In this document: piece after piece, positions 24,094 to 36,084 of the stretch
Layout of the letters: the number at the start of each line of letters is the position of its first letter
Position numbering within the stretch: position 1 is the first letter of the stretch
Source: Epiperipatus broadwayi
Lineage: Eukaryota; Onychophora; Udeonychophora; Euonychophora; Peripatidae
Direction: 5' to 3'
DNA length: 64,000 bases
NCBI GenBank assembly: GCA_028023455.1
Contig: JAQFVV010006733.1
Span: 186,001-250,000, forward strand
Notes under the pieces: generated by a model
Seen by the model: the letters and a program-made list of their open reading frames with translations, nothing else
Databases searched by the model: none
Told to the model about the DNA's origin: nothing
Position numbers and translations under genes: made by a program

Positions 24094-24774
24094 TCAGACT
24101 AAGTGAGTTGTGTAATTAATGATTGGTAAAAAAATATTCAGCTATTTTTGTTTGAAATAAGATTCCATATTAATCAGAGTCACCAGTTGAATATTAATGC
24201 ACAGATCATAAACAAAAATGAATATAATGTAACCCTCACTGATGGTGATGGAAGTCTTCATCTATAGATCATAAATAAAAAAATAATTATGTCAGCTGAA
24301 GAGAGATTATTATATGACATTTGAGCATCAAAAGAATGGATTGATCACAATAATTCCACCCAATTAGCCCTAAGTCTTGAAAACTAATCGAAGATTCTTT
24401 AAATCCCAAGACCTGTGGCAAAGTACACAGGGAAGTTTATAATTAGCTTTGAATTTTAGACCTATAAATTTTTAGCATCTTTGCAGTTAAGATTAAAAAA
24501 AACAACAACAGGCATTGTGCTAATTATGGTTTAAGAGGCGTTTTTTAATTAAAACTTTTCATCCACTCACCCTCTGAAGTTAGACGTTCTAATGCAGGCT
24601 TATCACTCACTAAATATTACATTAAATGGGCTAATAGCAAACACTCTTTTGGCAAAGAACATTGAGATTAAGCATACTTAATCAATATCAGTAGTGACTT
24701 TTCACAGATTACTAGCAGTTCACAAAAATTACAATCAGCTGTTTAGAATTTAGAATGATTTTTATATCATTACC
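24094..24774. other. A+T-rich noncoding DNA, no gene seen
   Basis: No recognisable feature. Confidence 0.5.
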
Positions 24775-25053
24775 ACCATCAACCATTATCAATTTACTGT
24801 ATGTAGGATGAAGCTCTAAGTTCAATCCATCTTTTTTGACCTCCAGTCTCTCTTCTCCACATCACCACTGCACACTTTCTTGTTTCATTCATTTATCTGA
24901 CATGTGGTTTCTTTCTGGGTATTTTAAATTTTTTAGAATCCAGTTTAAGATTTTGATTGTCCATCTATTATCATCTCTTCTAGCAATATATCCAGCTCAA
25001 TTCCACTTCAGTCTTTTAATTCTTTTCACAATGTCAGCAACATCTGTTAATTC

Positions 25054-25281
25054 TCATATCCATGTATGGCATTTTTGATCTCTTCTTGTTACTCTTAACA
25101 TGCATCTTTCCATGCTTTTTTGAGTAGTCTGAAGTTTCTTTATTGCTCTTCTATTAAGTGTCCAAATCTCAGATCCATAAGTAAGAACTGGTAAAACACA
25201 TTTATTAAAAACCTTTTTCAAATACATGGGCATATTTTCTTTTAATAGGTCTTGTATTAAGCATCCAAGTCTCGGATCCAT
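25054..25281 (-). pseudogene. RTE ORF C-terminal region
   Basis: The open stretch includes FNKCVLPVLTYGSEIWTLN and QTTQKSMERCMLRVTRRDQK, the conserved RTE block downstream of the palm. It lines up with 1-150 and 40740-40860 on the same strand and with 34560-34720 and 53210-53380 on the plus strand. Confidence 0.88.
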
Positions 25282-25495
25282 AAGTAAGAACTTGTAAAAT
25301 ACATGGACAAATTTTCTTTTAATATGAAGTTATTTCTACCAAAATCACACAAACAAAGCTTAATTCTATGATTAATTTTACACATTATGTTTCTATCTGC
25401 AGTAATAATCTGACAAAAGTATTTTTAATTGTTTTTCTAATTCTTTATAAACAATCTTTATTTTCATCTTTTGAAAAAATCCATGGAACATTATT

Positions 25496-25917
25496 TTAGT
25501 CTTTTTTAACATTTGCCTTTAATACTACTTTCTTACTTTCATCTGATAACTGTTGTAACATTTCCTGAAGGTCTAAAGCATTATTTGCAAAAACAACTAC
25601 ATCATCTACAAAACCTAAATGGCTTAAATAATCTCCATTTATTTTTACTCCTTTAGCCTCCCATTTTAATCCACAGAAAACTTCTTGCAGCAATGCTGTA
25701 AATGTTTTGGAGATATGGAATCACCCTGTTTTACACATATCTCAATATTAACCTTCCTAGTATCATTATGTAATCTAGTTGTTTCTGTTGCATTTTTATA
25801 AATATTCTTCAGAATATGCCAATATCCTGAGTTTATACCTTGATGATCCAATGCTTTAATCACTGAAGAAATGCTTATAGAATCAAATGCCTTATCATAA
25901 TGGCAACCTAGATTCAC
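25496..25917 (-). pseudogene. RTE reverse-transcriptase palm, broken
   Basis: Two overlapping frames contain YDKAFDSISISSVIKAL (the first catalytic Asp block), KQGDSISPKHLQ (the Q-G-D-x-I-S-P block) and LGFVDDVVVFANN (the F-A-D-D box, here F-V-D-D). All core acidic residues survive, although a frameshift near 25690 and stops upstream disrupt the protein. The more N-terminal part of the domain (25930-26500) is recognisable only in scattered pieces. Confidence 0.88.
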
Positions 25918-26549
25918 TGATCCTTTCTATAACTTCTCTCAATAATTGGCTATGATTTATTTGCACTAAAACCACTTTTAAATCCAGCTTGTTCTTTTGG
26001 CTGGGTGAAATCCAATGTTCTCTATAGACAAGTTGTAATTATCTTGGCAAAAATTTTGTATAAAACTGATAGGTCTGTAATTTCTAATACCTTTTTATCA
26101 ACTTTTTTAAATATTAATATTAATAGTGCATTCTTCCAATCATTTGGTCCATCTTTATCATTTAGACATTTGGTATATAACTTTGCCAAAAAAAAATTCT
26201 ATTTCTTCACCTGCTTCTTTTAATACATCTGATTATAATTCTATCATTATCTGGAGTTTTCCCCTTCTTCACAAATTTAATTGCATGTCTCACTTCCTCA
26301 TTTAAAATTCTGGGCAATTCAGAAGATATTATAGATGTAAGTGGTACTTGTTCTTTATTACTATACTCCTACCCATTTTATGATGTTCATATCACTTTTT
26401 GGTAACAGTTACACCTGTGTATTGCTGCTTTTTTCTACCAGCTATCTTTGTTGCAGTTTTTAAAAAGGTATCAGTAATTTTCCTATTAATTTCATTCAAA
26501 TATGAATCATGTTCAAAATTTATTAATACTTGAAAATGAATTGCAGGTT

Positions 26550-27374
26550 TTAATTTAAATTCATTAGAATGTTTCTGAAGATTAGAAATATCAACTGTAA
26601 ATTCTGTATTGTTTTTTTTAATAATTTTTGTCTCTCTAGTATTACATTAACACATATCTTACATCTTACTAATCGATGATCTCTTCCTGTGTTGAATTTA
26701 TTAAAAACATTACAATCTTGAAATATGTATTTTTTGTTAGTCAAAACATAATCCAATATTTCTATATCTTCATTTGGATGTTTCTATATCCATTTATTTT
26801 TAATATTTTTTTTTAAAAAAAAATTCATAATATACTTTTCCTTGTCTGCAAACTCCACAAGACTATGACCTCTCACACTTCTATTACCATAATCAAATTT
26901 ACATACAACACTTTTATTTTTCAGTTGTTTACCAATTCTAGCATTAAAATCTCCAATAACAATTTTAAAATGTTGTTTACTCTGATCAAAAGCCTTTTGT
27001 ATATCCATATAAAAATCTTCTACTACTTCATCACAATGAGAATTTGTTGGGCCATAAACCTGAATTATCTGCATTTGGTATCTGGTATTAAGTTGAATAA
27101 CTAACCTTTCCACAATATTGTTTTTTCAATTTTTATTAATAATGACTCCCATTCCATTTGTACTTTCAATATTTGTGCCTTTGTAGTAGAGTACATGTTC
27201 ATTTTTTAAATCAATTGGCTTTTCATCTTTTCTTCTAACTTCACAATGTTCAATAATGTCCCATTTAATATGAGATAGTTCTTTCAATTCTTGCAATCTT
27301 CCTTTACTTGAAAGTGATCTGCAGTTGTAAGTACCTAAATAAAAAGTTGTCATCAAGTGGCAGCCTGTGTCCAC
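26550..27374 (-). pseudogene. RTE apurinic-like endonuclease domain, broken
   Basis: Three successive open pieces make up the domain. 27374-27126 has GTYNCRSLSSKGRL (catalytic Asn) and CEVRRKDEK (the catalytic Glu of the E-V-R-R box). 27113-26784 has QVYGPTN and VIGDFNARIG (the G-D-F-N-A box with catalytic Asp and Asn). 26756-26550 has DYVLTNKKYIFQDCNVF and GRDHRLVRCKI, the final D-H box in which the usual Ser before Asp is Arg. In the living enzyme this domain nicks target DNA to start target-primed reverse transcription. Frameshifts separate the pieces, so it is inactive. Confidence 0.9.
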
Positions 27375-27410
27375 AATCAGGGATTCTTAACACCTATCTT
27401 TGCCACCAAC

Positions 27411-28877
27411 TGCTGCCTTATAATGCATATCGGTGACCAGCCAATCCATGTCTCGTACACTATATAAATAATCATATAGTAATAACAACTGCAATGACAA
27501 GAATGTATGGAGAGGACATTAGTAAATTTGTCCTGCTCGATATTTCTTTAAGGTTTCCAACAGAAAACAAAGGGTCTCATTTCAGTTAATAGCAAATTCC
27601 TTTAATATTTTATGATAAAATATTTTAAACTATATTAGTAATAGAGTTGTTTTAAAAATTACATTTTATAATAATGTAAGTGGCCCTCAACAAATATGGC
27701 TGGGATTATAATTTAAATCAAATACCCAGTATTAAGCAAATAAATAAATGTATATGTCCATACAAATAGCAAAAACAAGTGCACACATATATATAAATTG
27801 AAGTAAAGATTTTTTTTAAAAAAGCTTCAAGTTTCTTAGCATACTGTTTATTATGCTATAAGTGTTGCCATAGAAAAGATTTTTACCTGAGAGAGATCTG
27901 CGAAGTCTACTAGCTTTTTTAATACAATAAGTGTCAGAGAAGTTTTTAAAAGCAAATAAATTTTAATATATTTAATTAGTGAAATTTCCTTGACAACAAT
28001 ACCCGACAATTTAAATTAAACTTTTAATTTAGAAACTGTCCATTAAAACTACACGAATGCCTTAATATCAAAATAATTAAAGCAGCTATTGATTTCCACA
28101 TATTCTTTACTTATGTCCTCATAAGGCTCAATTTTAAGATGAAGATAAAATAAGAAGCTAAGTTATAAAATACAACAATCACATATTATTTATATGCATG
28201 CGTATTGTAACGTTTATTGACATTATTAGACAGCATCGAGTTTAACCAAAATAAGTAAATAAAGCAATTTTTGGAGGAATGAACTAATATATATATACAT
28301 TGTTTTTTGGAGATGGTAACATTTTTTTTTTTTTTTTTTAAAGGAAGTAACAAGACATTTGAACGTCAAATGATCACATAGAATAAGTGAGTAGTTTGTA
28401 GCTTGGGATATCCCTGATATCGGATATTTTGAAGATATTATAGAGAGTCAAACTATTTCATCTTCATTGACAAACATATATTTTTAAAAATTGAACAGAA
28501 ATAGATATATAATGAAAATAGTTATATATTTTTACTGCAAAGACGAGTTTGATGTTTTTCAAATTATTTTTAAAAATCTAATCCATAGAAGATTTATTAT
28601 ACTTAAAAAAAAAAAAAGAAGCTAAGATATGAATTAACAACAGCCAAGGAAAGAATATTCAAAAATGTCATCAATTTGTCTTAACAGTCACTTAGGTGTG
28701 AATGCAGTTATGCTAACTCTAAACAAAGAGAAAATATAGGAAGAAAACCCACATGCTGATACATATATCATATGCTGGTCTTTAATTTAATATTTTATGT
28801 TGCTATTGCTTAGTCTTTTACAGCAAAAATTTCGTTATGAAAGACTTCAACATGCTGTCCAATTGTGACTCTTCACT
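27411..28877. other. Noncoding DNA, possible LINE 5' leader then A+T-rich
   Basis: From 27411 to about 27600 the sequence is less simple than its surroundings (atatcggtgaccagccaatc) and may be 5' leader of the RTE copy. The remainder is A+T-rich with a T19 run at about 28321. Confidence 0.4.
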
Positions 28878-28892
28878 ATAATTTATATTCTT

Positions 28893-28998
28893 TTTTTTTT
28901 TTAGTGTCATAGCAACGGCCGGACGCGAACCCGCAACCCGGGCAACTGCCTGCAAGTGCAAGGCAGTCGCGCTGATCTCTCGACCATCAATGCAAGAC
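28893..28998 (-). mobile_element. tRNA-derived SINE, young copy, 15-bp TSD
   Basis: An exact 15-bp TSD, ataatttatattctt, lies at 28878-28892 and 28999-29013. On the minus strand the element starts tgtcttgcattgatggtcga (box A TGGTCGAGAG), carries box B gggttcgcgtcc and ends gctatgacacta plus an A-run. CpG sites remain. The anticodon-arm region is longer than in the copies at 32 kb (ctgccttgcacttgcaggcag). Confidence 0.93.
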
Positions 28999-29013
28999 AT
29001 AATTTATATTCTT

Positions 29014-30463
29014 AACTTATATTCTTTCAATGAAAACAAACAATACTATATCACTTTTAGAATGTTTGTTTTAGTTGGTTTGTTTTATATGCTTAATCTA
29101 ATAAAGATATGACCTAATAGTAATGTCAATAGCATCATATTCAGCAGCAGAATATTACCAGTAATATAAGCAAACAATACTAACACACATCTACATATTC
29201 ACTTTACATAAAGCAAATACAATACTTTATTATTCCACACTTCTAAAAATACCTGTTTCGACTGTCCAATAACCTTTTTCAGGGCTACAACTTTCACTAC
29301 ATAATATCCTATCATAATAAATTAAAGCATTTTTTACACATTAAAAATTACATGTAATCTGATTTTTATATCAATTAGATATTACTATGATTGTATTCAG
29401 TTTTAATTATCTGTTGCCTTATAGGTTTTATATATTATTAATTTTTTTGTAATTGCAAATTTTGGGGGGTGTTTTTTTTTTTAATTTCCATTTTTGATGT
29501 TTACATATATTTAAAGAGTGGCTATTAGATGAAAAAAGCAGTCTTCATAATTAGATAAGCAGATCCTAGTAATTGCAAATAGTTAAAAATAATAATAGCT
29601 TTTGGACAATTATACAACTACAAAAGCTAATCATATAATAATAATGTGTTGTGAATAAAGAGGAGAAAATATAACAGTCTTTAAATACTCCACTGCAGAA
29701 AAAGACTACCCTCAGAGAACAAAAAAACACATTCCAGAGTAGCCTCAAGTTGTGAGAGCTAATAAAATTTTTGACTTACCATCTAGCAAAGAATATCAGA
29801 CATCTATTTACTGGAAAATAATTGGAGGGCTAGCTACAGTGATTATAGGCTGGCTATTGGAAAAAACAATCTTATTCTTACTTGACACTCACAACTAAGT
29901 GTTGGATATTTTAAATCTGCCTACTTAAGTTTATTTTGTAATGTTTAATGAATAGAATTCTCTTTTAATATTAATTGTAAATCCTCAACTTTACATCACA
30001 ATTCTACTCCATATTTTAAATGAACTATCATTTTATAAACAGCAGTACATCAAAAATATGCAAGTCATGACATCACTTGGGCAATAATTAAAAAGCTGCT
30101 CCGGCTCTATATACATGTATAATTTTAATTCAAAAACATCTAATTTTAAAATTTCTAAACAACTGATTTAGCTATTAAGCAATAATACATATTTTATTAC
30201 TGTTAACTAATAATAAATTTGTGATAATTTTCAATGCAAGTTTTATTTCCACTAAAGCAAAGAAATGTCAGAGCACTGAAAATAACAAGATAAGTTTCAA
30301 TCTGAAAGCCTTTAATTCTTGAATTCATCATTCTACTACTGAACTAAATCACTGTGATAGTTTTGCATTTAGTATTAAAGATTTGTCAAAATAAATTCCA
30401 TGAGCATAAAATGCATTATTAAAATTAAACTAGAATTAGTGCAATGGGAGTTTCTAATTCATG
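29014..30463. other. A+T-rich noncoding DNA, no gene seen
   Basis: The 60-codon minus-strand ORF at 29566-29748 has no family signature. No other feature. Confidence 0.5.
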
Positions 30464-30471
30464 ATCTAGAC

Positions 30472-30855
30472 CAGCAGTGGACAAATCATCAATCACACAC
30501 AGTTTGACAGTTAATCTAATCGCAGATGTTTCTGCCATTAGATTACTGTTGCCTGAATTCTGAATCTTTTTTATTTTTACATTTACATTTATAAATTCTA
30601 TAACTGAGTTGACTGATGGTTAGACACCATTCTTTCTGTATGCATGCACACTTCTTGCTTTTACTTCTCATTGTACATCTCATCATCTTAAATGATTTGG
30701 TAGTGCTTGAGCAGCAATACAACGTAGTATCTATATGTGTTTTACATATTTTGGTTTGCTCTTATTCCAAAAAATTTATTACCCAAAAAGTTGATCACCA
30801 ATAGATAATAAATATAAAAGTTGATCATGCTAATTTTTAAGTTTTCCCACCCCTG
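30472..30855. mobile_element. hAT-like non-autonomous transposon with 8-bp TSD
   Basis: The left end cagcagtggacaaa and right end ttttcccacccctg are imperfect terminal inverted repeats starting CAG and ending CTG. They are flanked by an exact 8-bp TSD, atctagac, at 30464-30471 and 30856-30863. TSD length and CAG/CTG ends fit the hAT superfamily. The 384-bp interior has no transposase; the 62-codon ORF at 30616 inside it has no family signature. The TIRs are more diverged than those of the element at 18606. Confidence 0.88.
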
Positions 30856-30863
30856 ATCTAGAC

Positions 30864-32081
30864 TCTCTTGAGGTCATTAATAGAGAGGAACTGATCATAA
30901 TACAATAGACATACAAAGAGCAGTATAAAACTATTATTATGGAAGTTAGAGAATAAGCTAAAGATCAATATAAGTATTATAACTCTCCAATTTTATGATA
31001 GGCCTATTTCATGACTTCTAATCACTTTTCAGGCCTGATTTGAAATTTAAGAGATTTTAATATTTAATTTGATCACTAATTTGCATTTTGGCTTTGCTTA
31101 TCTACTTTAGAATTTTTTACCATTATTAATTGATCTATAATAGATCTGAAGACACTGGTACAGACTTTCATTAATATTTCTATAAAATTTTAAATATTAA
31201 TTTCATTTCCAATGAAGACAGGGTAGTATTTTTGTTATTATTTAATCAACAATTTTGTTCCAGGACTATTCAGGAGTAATCTTAGACCCTAGCCTAACTT
31301 ATTTTTCTCATTTATTAAAGGTTATATATTTTTGGGAGTTGTGATGTAAGGATTTTATGGACAGTCATCTAGTATTAACATATTCTTCTGGTAAATGTTA
31401 TATCCTGTTTGGAGAAAAAGTGCTTACATTAAACTTCTGGATCTCAAATATTACCATGAGAAATATAACTAGTACAATCAAATCCATTCTTTTACAATTG
31501 ACTTTTAACATATTCCAGGACTCAAAAGAAAAAAGCTGTTAACTAACCCAGATTTTCCAGTAATTTAATAATTTTCACATCACTTGTCTGAAAGCAAGAT
31601 ATTTCTGGATGTTCATTCAAAGAATTATGGCAAAAAAAGATTCTTATGACATTCCAAATACCCCCCCCCTCCAAGATTCAAGAGTAAAACAAGCTGGATT
31701 TGATCTTAAACCTTACTGGGATCTCATCAACAGATTTATATGATATATGTAAGTAACAATTTGTATTATTAATATATAGTCTAGAGGAAGAAATACATTC
31801 TGGAACATAAGATCCTTGGAATCAATTCCAGCATTTGAACTTATGGACTCTCAAGTGATAATGTTATTGAATTATTTATTTATTTTAATGGCCTGCAGTC
31901 TATCAAAGGTATTATAGGAATGGAATTGAAAGCTAAAGATTCTTGGATTAAATATGACAGCCTGAGCAACTAACTATTTGATTATTTTATTTTATTTTTC
32001 TATTTGTTTGTCATTTTCCATTTCATGGTCTTAGTAATGATGAATTATAATCCATGGTTGAATGTGTATATTTATATGACT
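30864..32081. other. A+T-rich noncoding DNA, no gene seen
   Basis: A C8 run at about 31664 and slightly more complex sequence at 31800-31960, without a recognisable family. Confidence 0.5.
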
Positions 32082-32096
32082 AAAAATCAGATTTAA

Positions 32097-32194
32097 GCAT
32101 TGGTGGTCGAGAGGTCAGTGACAGCTGCTTTACAAGCAGTTGTCCCGGGTTAGTGGGTTCACTTTCCGGCTGATGCTTTGACACATGAAAAGAA
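32097..32194 (+). mobile_element. tRNA-derived SINE
   Basis: The element starts gcattggtggtcgagagg (box A TGGTCGAGAGG), has box B gggttcactttcc and ends gctttgacacatgaaaag. Flanks aaaaatcagatttaa (32082-32096) and aaaaatcagctttta (32195-32209) are a diverged 15-bp TSD. The anticodon arm can pair CTGC with GCAG around a 7-nt loop TTTACAA. Confidence 0.85.
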
Positions 32195-32209
32195 AAAAAT
32201 CAGCTTTTA

Positions 32210-32948
32210 ATGTCAGTAGATGCTTAATTTTTCATATCAAATAATAACATTTACAACTATCAGAAAGACTGACCATCTATTTTTTAAAAATCTAAATTGA
32301 AAGATTGTCACCCAATTTGTAAATATTATTGACATCAAATCAAAAGATTAGATTTTATAAAAATTAGTTACATACAAACAAAATATTTTTATGTGAAGAA
32401 AATCTACTCTATGGATGTAAAAATTGCCCTCAAAAACTGCATAAATTTTTATCACTTTCTTTAAAGGTTTTTATTTAAATTAGTACAAGAAGAGTTAGTT
32501 ATGAACGAGAGAAATTCCATCTAACAAAATCAATTAGCTTTCCATGTTCATCAAGTTATTTATATACAACAGTTCAAAAACTTTTGACATTAAAAAGTTG
32601 CTTAGGCATTAATCAATTTGTAAAATTTTAATTTTTATTGACATTCTTACTAATGATTTCTTGTTTCTACTAAACTGCTTTTCCAAGACTCCCATTAATT
32701 TAAATTCAAGCTATTATAAAACATGCACATAACATTGCTGCTTTATAAAACCAACAGATAATTTTCAGAAATGAAAACCTAACTTAAAAATTGATTTTCA
32801 TATAACCTGGAAATTCTTAAGGATAATGGTCGCTATATATATACATTTTATTTGACATTTTTTAAAAATAGATCACATACACAGAATACATCCAATAATT
32901 TTAAATTTAAAAATAATTACATACACAAAACTGCACATAAAAATATAC
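32210..32948. other. A+T-rich spacer between two SINEs
   Basis: Nothing recognised. Confidence 0.5.
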
Positions 32949-32962
32949 AAAGATATGTTTGC

Positions 32963-33062
32963 GTCTTGCATTGGTGGTCGAGAGGTCAGCGCGACTACCT
33001 TACAAGCAGTTGCCCGGGTTGCGGGTTCGCGTCCCGGCTGATGCTATGACACTTGATAAAAA
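32963..33062 (+). mobile_element. tRNA-derived SINE, young copy
   Basis: TSD aaagatatgtttgc (32949-32962) and aaagatatggttgc (33063-33076), 14 bp with one mismatch. The body folds as a tRNA: acceptor GCATTGG with CTGATGC, D stem GTCG with CGAC, box A TGGTCGAGAGG, box B GGTTCGCGTCC. Leader gtctt and trailer atgac extend the acceptor pairing (GTC with GAC). CpG sites are retained. The whole element is the tRNA unit plus a short tail; there is no separate SINE body. Confidence 0.93.
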
Positions 33063-33076
33063 AAAGATATGGTTGC

Positions 33077-34109
33077 AATTTAAGACAAATCTTATAAGTC
33101 TTATGAAAATGAATTTTTAAAAAAGTCATGTACAAAAATAAGAATGAATAATATATGAAACTGGACTTATAAAAAAAATAAAAACAACCCCCAAATGATA
33201 GAAAATTATTTACTCTAGTTTAGATCCATCCATGGTAAGCCTGACTAATTAATGGATGCCAGATGACTATGAATGAGTATAAGAAAGTGAGTTGATATTA
33301 CAGTAAGAATTGTTTTTGAGCCTTAATTATAGATTAGTTATCAATTGCCACAATTTTTAAAAACTGTTCTTTTATCCTAAAAATGTATAAACCCTCATTC
33401 CTCTCTCATAAATAAAAAAAGATTGAAACTATATTTAAATGTTTTTCTTATCTTGGTCTTTATTTATTTCATCATTCCAGTATTCTGAGAAATAATTAAT
33501 AGCTTCCATATAGGGATACAGATCAATCACAGTTTTACTTAAAAACATTCAAGTTTTGATGATATCTACTATGATCACATACATAGGAAAGTTATTGAAA
33601 TATACAAAAATTCTTAATCTAAACTTACAAAAAAATTTTTTGCTTTCTATATAATAAATTTTTTACTATAGTTTTAATATTGAATATGCTAAAATATATT
33701 ATGTTAAAAGAAAGGCAAGCAATGGTGTGCCACTGCCAATGGTTAAATATCACTGGGTTGTAGTATTCGATAATATAGTCATCTCCACATTCCTCTGGTC
33801 AAAAAAGTTAAAACATGTTTTCACTAATTCACAAACAGAAGTGAACAATCAGTTGGTGTATTTTCTTTTTTTAAATATTTACTTCAAAATGATTCATCTC
33901 ATTTTGCAAACACTCCTCAATGAGAAACAATGTGTACCAGATGTTATCCACCAATTAAGATTTTTTTTTTATGAAAACACTATTTATAAACTTTACTTTA
34001 ATAATTTTTGAATGACCTCCGATTTTAAAATTGGATATGGAATAATAAATATATGAAATAAAGAATCTGGTCACTCAGTTTACAATTCAATTAAACAATG
34101 TTACTAGGA
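33077..34109. other. A+T-rich noncoding DNA, no gene seen
   Basis: The 94-codon ORF at 33727-34011 has no family signature and simple composition; not called. Confidence 0.45.
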
Positions 34110-35005
34110 AAATTAACATGATATGGTTATACACAAGGTGACTCCTTCCTTTTTGTAGCAGTTTTGCATGAAGTATTTTGTAGATTAAAATGAAAAGTAA
34201 GAGAGTAAAGTAAATAGAGATTATTTAAATCATCTAGATTTTACAGATGATGTAATTGTTTTTATAAATAATGTTTCTGAACTTCAGGAAATGTTGCAGG
34301 GGCTAGCAGATGAAAGTAAAAAATAAGATAAAGGTAAATGCTAAAAAGACTAAAGTAACGAATCTTCAGTGGATTTTCTCAAAAGAAGAAAATAAGGATT
34401 GATAATGATGAATTAGAAGTCATCAATGACCAATATCTTGGTCAGACTATTAACACAGATGAAAGCATAATGGATAAAATTAGTCTAAAATTAAACTTGA
34501 ATGGAGTGCTTTAGACAAAAATAACAATATTTAAAGGAAATATGCCTATGTGTCTGAAAAGGAAGGTTTTTAAGAAATGTGTTTATTAATTGTTATGTAT
34601 GAATGTGAGACTTGGACATTTAACAGAATAGTAATACAGAGACTTCAGACCACTCAAATTATAAAGAGATATATGGTAGGCATAAGAAAAATGAATTGAA
34701 ATACATGGAATGAGAGGACAAACAAATGTTTCTGATATCACTGAAAGTATTAAAAGACTAAAGTGAAGCTGGGCTGGAAATATTGCTAAAAGAAACTAAT
34801 AGAAGGACAGTTGAAATTTTAAACTGGATTCCAATAAAAAAAAAAAACCTAGAAAAAGACCATGTGAGATGAATGGAGGAAATAAGAAATCTTACTGAGA
34901 TGTGTAAAAGAAATGCTAGAATATAGAAAAACTGGATTAAACTTGGAGACTTTCCTCTTGGCAGTTGATTGATAGTGATTGAAAATGATGATGATGACAT
35001 TGGCG
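34110..35005 (+). mobile_element. RTE LINE fragment, reverse transcriptase to 3' end
   Basis: It begins within the Q-G-D-S block (GYTQGDSF, about 34124). It continues with LNHLDFTDDVIVFINNVSEL (the F-A-D-D box as F-T-D-D, about 34226-34285) and LQEMLQGLADESK, and passes through the ETWTFNR and LQTTQ regions (34600-34660). It ends with the WAGN..-type C-terminus and a gattgaaaatgatgatgatga tail at about 34975. Multiple stops and frameshifts. It is 5'-truncated, as is common for LINE insertions. Confidence 0.87.
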
Positions 35006-35634
35006 ATTAAAGCCTTTATTCATGTAAGGGCAAAAATTGTTGGATATAATAAAAGTATAATAGCATTCATTTAATATTCAAGCTCTAAAATAATAGGCTG
35101 AACTGATAATTTCCACAGATTGTTAGGGATTTTCATTTAACTTTTACTCTTAAGACAACCATTGATCCTACTGCTAAGAACATAAATATGACCACAAAAA
35201 ACCACCTAAGATTATGGAATTTATTTTTACAAATACTTAATGCATCCCAAATTAAAGCTTTGATAATTTTTTGTAAAAATACAATAGTCTGCATTTGGTT
35301 CAAAGTCTTCTGGTGAAAATCTGAAACCATGGATAAAACAAATTCTATGCCTGTTTGTCATATAGATCCACAACACAATTTTATTTTTAAAATGCACATA
35401 TCAAGGCATAAACAAGAAAAATAAAAAACAGAATAATTCAATTATAAAGAAAAAACCAATAAAGACTTGTTAACAAAATGATGAAATGAGCGAGTGCACA
35501 CATAATCATATTCAAACTGACAGGCACATATAGCATTATTGGAACCATACATATTGAGTTTTTAGATACAAAGGGATTACTGAAATAAAAATATAAAATA
35601 TAGCAAATTCAGATTATGCCCTGCTTGGTTTAGT
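35006..35634. other. A+T-rich noncoding DNA, no gene seen
   Basis: Nothing recognised. Confidence 0.5.
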
Positions 35635-35760
35635 GCAGTGGTGACCAATTTAATCAGGGTCCATGAATTGCAGGCAGCTCTGTATCTTCTAGTGCTTATA
35701 AACTCCTCCACAATAAACCATTTTATTATTATTTTTCAATTTTAAAACATTAATTTTTGT
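35635..35760. repeat. Degenerate repeat, possible hAT-like left end, copy 1
   Basis: The sequence starts cagtggtgaccaat, resembling a hAT left end, and shares agtgcttat, a-act-ct and caataaaccatt in order with 44493-44600. I find no matching right end or 8-bp TSD, so the class is only suggested. Confidence 0.4.
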
Positions 35761-36084
35761 ATTTGAAAAAAAAAAAAGTTATAGCAAAACACAGAGAATT
35801 ATTTTTAACTGACTAAAGAAAAAAAAACTGCAATTATTATTTCATGAAGCAGTAAATGGAATAATAATCTTTGCATTTAGTACTTTTCAGAAATTTACTA
35901 TTATTCAAGTTCAAAAACTATTCTGTATATGTGGATAGTATTATGACGACTACGGAGCTTTCACTTCAAATTTCACTGTTCAAACATTGCTTTAATAAAT
36001 AGTTTTTAATTCAGTTATCTTTAAAAAAATCATTCATTTATGTATAAATACATTAAATAACTTCCTTTATTACCATACATTTTT

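Larger units (their letters stand above)
24775..27410 (-). mobile_element. RTE-clade LINE, nearly full-length, decayed
   Basis: Minus-strand order, 5' to 3': endonuclease (27374 down to about 26550), reverse transcriptase (about 26500 to 25496), C-terminal region (25281 to about 24800), and a short tail of ataatggttgatggtggtaa type at about 24775-24790. This is the canonical RTE layout and the element is about 2.6 kb long, somewhat shorter than the roughly 3.2 kb usual for the clade. The reading frame is broken at least six times. The 5' boundary is uncertain: sequence to about 27540 is more complex than its surroundings and may include the element's 5'UTR. Five other fragments of this lineage lie in the window. 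Confidence 0.92.

Noticed and set aside
24836-25078. Plus-strand ORF of 80 aa (also 26005-26223 and 26865-27104)
   Set aside because: These are antisense shadows of the minus-strand RTE element.
32963-33062. Functional tRNA gene
   Set aside because: Boxes A and B and the acceptor stem look good, but TSDs, an A-run and six dispersed relatives show that it is a SINE.
35635-35760. Complete hAT element starting cagtggtgaccaa
   Set aside because: No right end ctg with matching inverted repeat and no 8-bp duplication were found; listed only as a degenerate repeat.
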